DNA of 7,216 bases from Ruminococcus sp. UBA1828. GTDB taxonomy: Bacteria > Bacillota > Clostridia > Oscillospirales > Ruminococcaceae. Location: the NCBI GenBank assembly GCA_002338885.1, contig DDJI01000096.1, positions 3,337 through 10,552 of the forward strand, given 5' to 3'. The notes below the pieces were generated by a model that did not search any database, was not told the DNA's origin, and saw only the letters and a list, made by a program, of their open reading frames with translations. This document shows positions 1 to 6,127 of the stretch, piece after piece. The position numbers and the translations under genes were made by a program. Position 1 is the stretch's first letter. Each line of letters starts with the position of its first letter.

Positions 1-419
1 AAGAGTCCGTAGCCGTAGCACACGTGGCATACGTCCTCGTTTGTTCCTCCGGCGGCGACTATAGCCCTTGCGCAGCAGTCCTCCCAAAGGTCTATATCGT
101 GCTGTGTGTAAAACGCCACAACTCTTTTTCCCGTTGTTCCGGATGTGGACTGTATTCTGACGCAGTTTTTAAGGTCTGTTCCCAAAAGTCCGTAAGGATA
201 GGTCTTTCTTAAGTCCTCCTTAGAGATAAACGGGAGCTTTTTTATATCGTCAACGCTCTTTATGTCCTCCGGCTTGACGCCCTTTTTGTCCATGAGATCC
301 CTGTAGTATGCGACGTTTTCGTAAACGTGCTTGACCTGGCGAACTATCTTTTCGTTCTGGATCCTGAGAATTTCCTCCCGCGATGCGGTCTCTATCTCAG
401 GCTGATAGTATCTTGACAT
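1..419 (-). CDS. paaK: Phenylacetate-CoA ligase, N-terminal part (3' end outside window)
   Basis: This AMP-forming ligase converts phenylacetate or related aryl-acetates plus ATP and CoA to the aryl-acetyl-CoA, in the cytoplasm. The frame is open from an ATG at 417-419 to the window edge: 139 codons plus two bases, against roughly 430 residues for the family, so about one third is visible. The N-terminus reads MSRYYQPEIE. The adenylate-forming P-loop is at residues 91-98 (STSGTTGK), followed by VVAFYT, and the visible end has CYGYGL where PaaK proteins have a YGYGLFT-like motif. An AAGGAG ribosome binding site at 431-436 lies 11 nt before the ATG, within a 52-nt gap after iorB. PaaK beside iorAB is a recurrent pairing in anaerobes and archaea, where aryl-acetyl-CoA is the shared intermediate. 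The exact aryl substrate (phenyl-, hydroxyphenyl- or indole-acetate) cannot be read from this fragment. Confidence 0.92.
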   Translation of the reverse strand, partial: MSRYYQPEIETASREEILRIQNEKIVRQVKHVYENVAYYRDLMDKKGVKPEDIKSVDDIKKLPFISKEDLRKTYPYGLLGTDLKNCVRIQSTSGTTGKRVVAFYTQHDIDLWEDCCARAIVAAGGTNEDVCHVCYGYGL

Positions 420-448
420 TTTCTTTGACTCTCCTTACCTTCTTTTGA

Positions 449-462
449 TTTAAATTTATATT
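449..462. repeat. AT-rich 14-nt direct repeat, copy 1 (iorB-paaK gap)
   Basis: The plus strand reads TTTAAATTTATATT here, and exactly the same at 6067-6080. Both copies lie in the leader of a minus-strand ligase gene; this one is 30 nt before the paaK start. On the minus strand it includes TATAAA, a -10-like hexamer, but I find no convincing -35 at 16-18 nt upstream. It could be a shared leader element or coincidence in AT-rich gaps. Confidence 0.4.
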
Positions 463-471
463 GCCGTGGAG

Positions 472-1044
472 CTACTGAGCCGCACCCAGCTCAAACGCCT
501 TTTTGTTCATCTCGACAAACTGCGGCTTTACGCACTTTTCTATGGCTGAAAGCCACTTTTGCTCGGGTATGTCAAAGTACTTTGACAGTCTGCCCATCAA
601 AACTATGTTTACCGATTTTGCACTTCCCGCCTGCTCCGCAAGACTGAGCGCGTCTATATCATCGACATGCACTCCCTTTGCTTTAAGCTCCTCGAGGACG
701 TTTTCGGGATACTCCGCCGCACCGGTGATTACGGGCATCGGGTCTATTTGCTGAGTATTCACTATTATCTTTCCGCCCTCTTTAAGGCAGGGCGCATGCC
801 GAGCCGCCTCAAGCTTTTCAAACGACACGATATAGTCCGCCTCGCCCTTTGTTATCACGGGGGAGTAAACCTTGTTGCCGAACCTGACATATGTCACAAC
901 CGAGCCGCCCCTTTGGCTCATGCCGTGCACCTCGCTGACCTTTACATCGTATCCCTCGTCGGTCAGAAGTACGCCCAAAAGCTTGCTCGCAAGTATACTT
1001 CCCTGACCTCCTACGCCAACTATCATAACATTAACGGTATTCAT
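472..1044 (-). CDS. iorB: Indolepyruvate:ferredoxin oxidoreductase, beta (gamma-domain) subunit
   Basis: This is the small subunit of the IorAB complex, which works with IorA to convert aryl-pyruvate, CoA and oxidised ferredoxin to aryl-acetyl-CoA, CO2 and reduced ferredoxin. From the ATG at 1042-1044 the protein has 190 residues, normal for IorB. It shows the GVGGQG motif at residues 10-15 and EVHGMSQRGG at 38-47, both hallmarks of the 2-oxoacid oxidoreductase gamma domain (PF01558). A GTG at 1057-1059, directly abutting the iorA stop codon, would add five residues (MCKSI). I prefer the ATG because family members usually begin a few residues before the glycine motif. Neither start has a well-spaced Shine-Dalgarno site: AAAGGG at 1063-1068 is 3 nt from the GTG and 18 nt from the ATG. 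Translation is therefore probably coupled to iorA. No cluster-binding cysteines are expected here and none are patterned. Confidence 0.93.
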   Translation of the reverse strand: MNTVNVMIVGVGGQGSILASKLLGVLLTDEGYDVKVSEVHGMSQRGGSVVTYVRFGNKVYSPVITKGEADYIVSFEKLEAARHAPCLKEGGKIIVNTQQIDPMPVITGAAEYPENVLEELKAKGVHVDDIDALSLAEQAGSAKSVNIVLMGRLSKYFDIPEQKWLSAIEKCVKPQFVEMNKKAFELGAAQ

Positions 1045-1059
1045 AATACTTTTGCACAC

Positions 1060-2799
1060 TTACCCTTTCTGTATTGCGCCGACCTTGCAAAGCTGCTCGC
1101 ACACGCCGCAGCCCACGCACTGCGTAAAGTCTATGTGCGCCTTGCCCTGCTTCATGCTTATTGCGGGGCAGCCGAGCTTCATGCACATCTTGCAGCTCAC
1201 GCACTTATCGGCGTCTACCTTCACGGGCGGCTTCGGCTTTACGTATTTGAGCAAAACGCAGGGACGGCGTGAAATGATAACCGACGCCTCATCGGCTGCA
1301 AGCTCTTCTTTAAGAACCTCGTCGCACTCCTTCAGATTATACGGGTCTACCACTCTCACGCGATGGATGCCTATTGCATGGCATAGATCCTCAAGGTTTA
1401 CCGCAGCGGCGGGGTCGCCTTTGATATTATAGCCGGTGGTGGGGTTTTGCTGATGTCCGGTCATGCCGGTTATGGAGTTATCTAAGATGATGACGGTGGA
1501 ATTTGAGTTGTTATAGGCTATGTTCACAAGTCCGGTCATGCCTGAGTGCATGAAAGTCGAGTCGCCTATTACGCAAGCCGTCTTGTGCTCCGACTCGCTT
1601 CCGCCGGCTTTGTTAAAGCCGTGTATGCCCGAAACGGACGCGCCCATGCACAGTGTGGAATCGAGTGCAAAAAGCGGAGCCGTGCTTCCTAGCGTATAGC
1701 AGCCTATATCTCCTAAAACGGTGACCTTGTTCTTTACAAGCGTGTAGAACATGCCTCTGTGCGGGCAGCCCGCGCACATCACTGGAGGACGCACGGGTAT
1801 TTCGGAATCGGCGCACACGCTCTTAGGCTCTTCCATGCCGAACGCGCGGCGTATGGTAGCCTGGTTGTATTCGCCGACGGGTGAAAACATCTGCTTGCCT
1901 ATGCAGTCAACTCCGAGCGCCTTTACATGCTGTTCTATTATGCCGTCAAGTTCCTCTATGACGTAAAGCTGCTTTACGCCTGCGGCAAAGTCACGTATGA
2001 GCTTTTCGGGCAGAGGGTTTATCATGCCGAGCTTGAGTATGGACACGCTGTCGCCGAACACTTCTTTTACGTATTCATAGCATGTTCCCGCGCAGATGAT
2101 GCCCATTTCGCTGTCGGTCTTTTCGACTCTGTTAAACCTGCCTGTCTCTGCGACCTCCTGCAAGCGCTTTGTCCTCTCCTCGACAAACGGATGTCTTTTT
2201 GCTGCGTTTGCGGGAGCCATTATGTACTTGGCGGGGTTCTTCACATATTCGCCGAGCGGCTTTTCCTGCCTCGGCTCAAGCTCAACGGCATACTGCGAAT
2301 GCGCTATTCTTGTGCACATTCTCACTATCACCGGAGTGTCAAATTCCTCTGACAATTCAAACGCCTGCTTGACGTACTCCTTTGCCTCTGCGGAGTCGGA
2401 AGGCTCTATCATCGGCACTTTTGCGGCTATGGCGTAATGTCTTGAGTCCTGCTCGTTCTGTGACGAGTGCATAGCGGGGTCGTCTGCGACAAAGAGCACA
2501 AGTCCGCCGTTGACGCCGGTATAAGAGAGCGTAAAGAGCGGGTCGGCTGCGACGTTTAATCCCACATGCTTCATGGCGCATGCGCTTCTCACGCCTCTTA
2601 AAGATGCGCCGAACGCAACTTCTGCGGCAACCTTTTCGTTAGGCGCCCATTCGCAGTAGATTTCATCATACTTTGCCGCATACTCTGTAATCTCCGTTGA
2701 GGGGGTTCCGGGATAGCTTGATACCACCTTCACTCCCGCCTCATAAAGACCTCTGGCAACCGCCTCGTTGCCAAGCATTAGTTTTTTCAATGTATTCAT
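1060..2799 (-). CDS. iorA: Indolepyruvate:ferredoxin oxidoreductase, alpha subunit
   Basis: This is the large catalytic subunit: it binds thiamine diphosphate, carries the iron-sulfur clusters, and oxidatively decarboxylates aryl-pyruvates (or runs in reverse) with IorB. The length of 579 residues is close to the family's roughly 600. The N-terminal pyrimidine-type domain has SYPGTPSTEI (28-37), PNEKVAAEVAFG (53-64) and MKHVGLNVAADP (76-87). CAGCPHRG (342-349) and GDIGCYTLG (363-371) precede the TPP/Mg region GDSTFMHSG (412-420), and an IorA-type GMTGHQQNP follows at 445-453. The C-terminus holds two 4Fe-4S motifs. The first has C533, C536, C539 and C544, with the four-residue gap before CP. 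The second has C561, C564, C567 and C571, where the usual CP is CK. The TAA at 1060-1062 lies 15 nt before the iorB ATG. The listed start is the ATG at 2797-2799; a TTG three codons later has better Shine-Dalgarno spacing (separate entry). Confidence 0.95.
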   Translation of the reverse strand: MNTLKKLMLGNEAVARGLYEAGVKVVSSYPGTPSTEITEYAAKYDEIYCEWAPNEKVAAEVAFGASLRGVRSACAMKHVGLNVAADPLFTLSYTGVNGGLVLFVADDPAMHSSQNEQDSRHYAIAAKVPMIEPSDSAEAKEYVKQAFELSEEFDTPVIVRMCTRIAHSQYAVELEPRQEKPLGEYVKNPAKYIMAPANAAKRHPFVEERTKRLQEVAETGRFNRVEKTDSEMGIICAGTCYEYVKEVFGDSVSILKLGMINPLPEKLIRDFAAGVKQLYVIEELDGIIEQHVKALGVDCIGKQMFSPVGEYNQATIRRAFGMEEPKSVCADSEIPVRPPVMCAGCPHRGMFYTLVKNKVTVLGDIGCYTLGSTAPLFALDSTLCMGASVSGIHGFNKAGGSESEHKTACVIGDSTFMHSGMTGLVNIAYNNSNSTVIILDNSITGMTGHQQNPTTGYNIKGDPAAAVNLEDLCHAIGIHRVRVVDPYNLKECDEVLKEELAADEASVIISRRPCVLLKYVKPKPPVKVDADKCVSCKMCMKLGCPAISMKQGKAHIDFTQCVGCGVCEQLCKVGAIQKG

Positions 2800-2804
2800 C
2801 CTTT
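2799..2804 (-). promoter_or_regulatory. Shine-Dalgarno site bearing on the iorA start
   Basis: The minus strand reads AAAGGA here, and its last A is the first base of the annotated iorA ATG. The ATG therefore has essentially no spacer. The same site lies 8 nt before a TTG codon at 2788-2790, which is normal spacing. Starting there gives MKKLMLGNEAVARG, which resembles typical IorA N-termini better than the MNT-extended form. The TTG start (576 residues) is therefore a serious alternative. This is inferred from spacing and remembered family starts, not from an alignment. Confidence 0.5.
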
Positions 2805-2839
2805 CTGTTTTATAGGGATTTAAAAAGCACAGTTACATG

Positions 2840-4399
2840 TTATTTTCCCAGGCTGTCCGTTATCTCGACTGTCTTTGTCTTTTCGTAACAGCTAAACATT
2901 TTTTCAATGCCCTCAGGTCTTGAGCCGGGGGTTATAAGGCTCACGACCGGCACGATTATCAGTCCGCCGAGCATTGCAAACACGCCGGAGTAAAGAGAGT
3001 TTGTGAACACAAACGACAGCACCGGTATATTTGAAACATCCAAAGCGCCGAGCGACACAAAAAGCTGCACCGTCTCAAGTCCGACGCCGAACACAAACGA
3101 CGCTATGACCGCCGCCTTTGAAGTTTTCTTGAAGTACAGTCCGTACAAAAACGGCGCTAAGAATGCGCCCGCAAGCGCTCCCCACGACACGCCCATCATC
3201 TGAGCGATGAACAGGTTCTGACTTCTCGCCTGATATATTGCTATCACCGCCGAAACGGCTATGAACACCACTATAAAAGCACGTATAATGAGCATCTTTT
3301 TCTTCTCGCCAAGCTCTTTTTTAGACACCGGCTCTATAAAGTCCAGCGTCACGGTTGAGGCGCTTGTCAAAACCAAAGATGACAGCGTTGACATAGACGC
3401 GGAAAGCACCAAAACTATCACCACGCCTATTAAAACAGGCGTTAAGCTCGAGAGCATCTGAGGGATGATCGCATCATATCCCTCCGCCGCCACATCCACG
3501 TCATACAGCCTGCCGAATCCGCCGAGGAAGTAGCATCCTCCGGCGACGACTATTGCAAAGAGTGTGGAGATGACCGTTCCGGTCTTTATTGACTCCTCGT
3601 TTTTTATTGCGTAAAACTTTGCAACCATCTGAGGAAGTCCCCACGTTCCGAGCGAGGTGAGTATGACTACGATGAGCAAAAACACCGGCTGCGGGCCTAA
3701 AAACGAGGCATACTCCCAGCCGCCGTTTGCGCCGGTGGCAAGCTCTTCCGTCGCCGCGGCAAGTCCGCCGTTGTCCCTAAGCACCGCCAATATGACCGCA
3801 ACTATTCCCACGAGCATGATTATGCCCTGAATAAAGTCGTTTATGGCGGTTGCCATGTATCCGCCAACGATTACGTATATTCCGGTCAGAACGGCCATCA
3901 CTATAACGCACACCGAGTAGTCTATGCCGTCAAACGCCATGGAAAACAGTCTTGAAAGTCCGTTATACAAAGATGCCGTATATGGTATCAAAAATACAAA
4001 CGTGATTACAGACGCCGCAATCTTTAAGCCCTTTGACTCAAACCTTGCGCCGAAGAAATCCGGCATTGTCTTGCTTGAAAGGTGCTGAGTCATTATTCTT
4101 GTTCTTCTTCCCAATACGCTCCACGCCAAAAGCGAGCCTATAAAAGCGTTTCCTAAGCCTATCCACGTGGAGGCAAGTCCGAAATTCCATCCGAACTGTC
4201 CGGCGTATCCGACAAATATGACGGCGGAAAAGTAGGAAGTGCCGAACGCAAACGCGCTGAGCCACGGCCCTACCGAACGCGAGCCTAAAACAAAGCCGTT
4301 TATGTCCGTTGCATGCTTTCTTGAGCGTATGCCTATGTAAATCATGAGTGCAAAGAAGCACACGATAAGGCAAAGAGTGATTATCATCGTCTCAGTCAT
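2840..4399 (-). CDS. Sodium:solute symporter (SSS/SSF family) transporter
   Basis: This 519-residue inner-membrane protein has about 13 hydrophobic segments, the usual size and layout of the SSF family (PF00474; PutP, PanF and monocarboxylate carriers). The first membrane segment starts around residue 5 and has no cleavable signal. An SSF-like signature is seen around VGGYMATAINDFIQG (178-192). The SASMSTLSSLVLTSAS stretch (333-348) corresponds to the serine/threonine-rich TM8 region that binds Na+ in this family. The C-terminal tail from about 490 is hydrophilic. An AAGGGG ribosome binding site at 4407-4412 lies 7 nt before the ATG, inside the 23-nt gap after the acyl-CoA synthetase, which supports cotranscription. 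The iorA gene follows after 40 nt. SSF substrates cannot be read from sequence: the context suggests an aryl acid, another monocarboxylate or an amino acid. Family confidence is high, substrate confidence low. Confidence 0.9.
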   Translation of the reverse strand: MTETMIITLCLIVCFFALMIYIGIRSRKHATDINGFVLGSRSVGPWLSAFAFGTSYFSAVIFVGYAGQFGWNFGLASTWIGLGNAFIGSLLAWSVLGRRTRIMTQHLSSKTMPDFFGARFESKGLKIAASVITFVFLIPYTASLYNGLSRLFSMAFDGIDYSVCVIVMAVLTGIYVIVGGYMATAINDFIQGIIMLVGIVAVILAVLRDNGGLAAATEELATGANGGWEYASFLGPQPVFLLIVVILTSLGTWGLPQMVAKFYAIKNEESIKTGTVISTLFAIVVAGGCYFLGGFGRLYDVDVAAEGYDAIIPQMLSSLTPVLIGVVIVLVLSASMSTLSSLVLTSASTVTLDFIEPVSKKELGEKKKMLIIRAFIVVFIAVSAVIAIYQARSQNLFIAQMMGVSWGALAGAFLAPFLYGLYFKKTSKAAVIASFVFGVGLETVQLFVSLGALDVSNIPVLSFVFTNSLYSGVFAMLGGLIIVPVVSLITPGSRPEGIEKMFSCYEKTKTVEITDSLGK

Positions 4400-4422
4400 G
4401 TGATTTCCCCTTGTACTTTATT

Positions 4423-6057
4423 TTATCCTATATTCTGTTCCAGCACAAGATGCTCTGCGCCGTAAATTCTGCACAAAAGCGGTTTTTCTATCTTGCCTGT
4501 CGGGTTTCTGGGCACGTCGGCGAAAATTATGCGTCTTGGGCGCTTATATCTGGGCAAGCCCTTGCAGAACTCGTTTATTTCGTCCTCCGTACACTCAAAT
4601 CCGTCCTTGATCTGTATTATTGCGGCGGCTATTTCTCCGAGTCTTTCATCCGGCAAGCCTATTACCGCGACGTCGCTGACCTTTGAAAAGCCGCGTATGT
4701 AGTCCTCTATCTGCACGGGGTAGAGGTTTTCGCCTCCGGTTATTATGACGTCCTTTTTCCTGTCAACCAGGAATATGAAGCCGTCCTCGTCCTTTGTCGC
4801 CATGTCTCCGGTGTAGAGCCAGTCGTCTTTTAAGGTAGCAGCCGTCGCCTCGGGGTCGTTATAGTAGCAAACCATTACGCCCGCTCCCTTTAAGCAAAGC
4901 TCTCCTACCTGTCCCGGACCGACATCGCAGCCGCTTTCGTCTACTATCTTTACCTGCCATCCGTAACCCGGAACACCTATTGCGCCGACTTTGCTTATAT
5001 TTTCGACGCCCAGGTGAACGGCGCCGGGGCCTGTGGACTCCGAAAGTCCGTAGTTTGTGTCGTACTGGTGATTCGGGAAGTACTCAAGCCAATGCTTTAT
5101 CAGGCTTTGCGGCACGGGCTGCGCGCCTATATGCATAAGTCTCCAGTTTGACAGGTCGTAGTCGGACAGCTTAAGTCTGCCGCTGTCCAAAGCGTTTAAT
5201 ATGTCCTGCGCCCACGGCACCAAAAGCCACACTATCGTGCACTTTTCCTTTGACGCCGCCTCGAGTATAAACTCCGGCTTTGTGCCCTTCAGCAAAATCG
5301 CCTTTGAGCCGCTTATCAAAGAGCCGAACCAATGCATTTTCGCTCCGGTATGGTACAGCGGAGGTATGCACAAAAAGACGTCGTCTTTAGTCTGTGAATG
5401 ATGCTTTTGCTCGACAACGGCGGCGTTCATCAGCGCGCGGTGGCGGTGCAAAATGGCTTTCGGAAAGCCTGTTGTTCCGGATGAAAAGTATATCGCAGCA
5501 TAATCGTCCTCGCAAAGCGGTATGCCCGGGTTGGAGCTTGAGCAGTCCGCGGCAAGATGAGCATAGCTCTCCGCAAAGGACGGGCATCCGTCGCCGACGT
5601 ATATAAGCAGGCGGTTTTTGCTTATGGTGTCGGCGATCTCCTCGACACGTCCTATAAACTCTGCGCCGAACATCAAAACATCCGCCCGAGCCAGATCAAG
5701 GCAGTATTTTATTTCATCCGATGAGTATCTGAAATTGAGCGGCACAGCCATCGCACCGGTCTTGAGTATGCCGAAGTATATCGGCAGCCACTCAAGGCAG
5801 TTCATCAGCAAAACGGCAACCTTATCGCCCTTTCCTATTCCCCTCGACAAAAGCACGTTTGCAAAGCGGTTGGCTTTTTCGTTGAATACCGACCAGCTTA
5901 TTTCACGGCGGTAGCTTGTGCGCACGGTGGGCTGTACAAGCTCGTATTCACGCCACGTGAGTCTGCGGTCCTCCGGCAGCTCGGGGTTTATTTCCACAAG
6001 CGCAATGTCGTTTCCGAACTCTGCGCTGTTTCTTTCAAGCAAATCAACTATTGTCAT
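4423..6057 (-). CDS. AMP-dependent acyl-CoA synthetase (class I adenylate-forming ligase)
   Basis: This enzyme activates a carboxylic acid to its acyl-CoA through an acyl-adenylate, in the cytoplasm. The length of 544 residues is typical. The ordered core motifs are all present: P-loop FSSGTTGFPK (191-200), IPPLYHTG (231-238), YGLSESTG (336-343), YTGD (415-418), the hinge DRKKD followed by GGENLYPVQIED (432-452), and NPTGKI (518-523) with the catalytic lysine K522. It is therefore probably active. It is not a PaaK-type ligase; it resembles proteins annotated as medium/long-chain or carnitine-type acyl-CoA ligases. An AAAGGTG ribosome binding site at 6063-6069 lies 5 nt before the ATG. It is the first gene of the operon, just downstream of the divergent control region, and is followed after 23 nt by the transporter. 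The neighbours suggest an aryl-substituted or related acid as substrate, but this is inference; fadD- or caiC-like names would overstate the evidence. Confidence 0.92.
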   Translation of the reverse strand: MTIVDLLERNSAEFGNDIALVEINPELPEDRRLTWREYELVQPTVRTSYRREISWSVFNEKANRFANVLLSRGIGKGDKVAVLLMNCLEWLPIYFGILKTGAMAVPLNFRYSSDEIKYCLDLARADVLMFGAEFIGRVEEIADTISKNRLLIYVGDGCPSFAESYAHLAADCSSSNPGIPLCEDDYAAIYFSSGTTGFPKAILHRHRALMNAAVVEQKHHSQTKDDVFLCIPPLYHTGAKMHWFGSLISGSKAILLKGTKPEFILEAASKEKCTIVWLLVPWAQDILNALDSGRLKLSDYDLSNWRLMHIGAQPVPQSLIKHWLEYFPNHQYDTNYGLSESTGPGAVHLGVENISKVGAIGVPGYGWQVKIVDESGCDVGPGQVGELCLKGAGVMVCYYNDPEATAATLKDDWLYTGDMATKDEDGFIFLVDRKKDVIITGGENLYPVQIEDYIRGFSKVSDVAVIGLPDERLGEIAAAIIQIKDGFECTEDEINEFCKGLPRYKRPRRIIFADVPRNPTGKIEKPLLCRIYGAEHLVLEQNIG

Positions 6058-6066
6058 CGTATCACC

Positions 6067-6080
6067 TTTAAATTTATATT
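6067..6080. repeat. AT-rich 14-nt direct repeat, copy 2 (divergent region)
   Basis: Identical to 449-462. Here it overlaps the Shine-Dalgarno region of the acyl-CoA synthetase and the presumed -35 of the rightward promoter, so its placement relative to the gene start differs from copy 1 (10 nt instead of 30 nt). Confidence 0.4.
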
Positions 6081-6094
6081 TTTTATGCTATAAT
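6067..6094 (+). promoter_or_regulatory. Extended -10 promoter for the amidohydrolase
   Basis: A perfect extended -10, TGCTATAAT, lies at 6086-6094 (hexamer 6089-6094). A poor -35, TTTAAA, lies at 6067-6072 with a 16-nt spacer; extended -10 promoters tolerate a weak -35. Transcription would begin near 6101, giving a leader of roughly 27 nt to the ATG at 6128. That leaves little room for a riboswitch or attenuator. Confidence 0.75.
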
Positions 6095-6113
6095 TAGCTT
6101 AGTTTCATCTCAA
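6085..6113 (-). promoter_or_regulatory. Candidate divergent promoter for the acyl-CoA synthetase operon
   Basis: On the minus strand, TTGAGA (6108-6113, five of six consensus bases) is followed after exactly 17 nt by TAGCAT (6085-6090, four of six). Transcription would start near 6078, giving a leader of about 20 nt that includes the Shine-Dalgarno site. The -10 overlaps the -10 of the rightward promoter, so polymerase probably cannot occupy both at once. The -10 match is only moderate. Confidence 0.5.
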
Positions 6114-6127
6114 GAAGGAGCATAATT

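Larger units (their letters stand above)
1..6057 (-). other. Probable five-gene aryl-acid operon
   Basis: The order is acyl-CoA synthetase, SSF transporter, iorA, iorB, paaK. All are on the minus strand with gaps of 23, 40, 15 and 52 nt. I see no hairpin followed by a T-run in any gap, so nothing visible separates them into different transcripts. The shared intermediate is an aryl-acetyl-CoA made or used by IorAB and PaaK. The operon continues beyond position 1, so further members are unknown. Confidence 0.75.

Noticed and set aside
24..212. A 62-codon plus-strand frame at the left edge
   Set aside because: It lies opposite the well-supported paaK coding sequence and has no recognisable domain.
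455..483. Internal promoter for paaK using TATAAA at 455-460 on the minus strand
   Set aside because: No acceptable -35 at 16-18 nt upstream and no TG extension, so not called as a promoter.
667..1272. A 201-codon open frame on the plus strand across the iorB/iorA junction
   Set aside because: It is opposite two clearly recognised genes, has no recognisable domain, and its composition (rich in Leu, Ala, His, Cys) is that of an antisense shadow.
1927..2352. A 141-codon plus-strand frame within iorA
   Set aside because: Antisense shadow of the IorA coding sequence; unusually Cys-rich, with no supporting family features.
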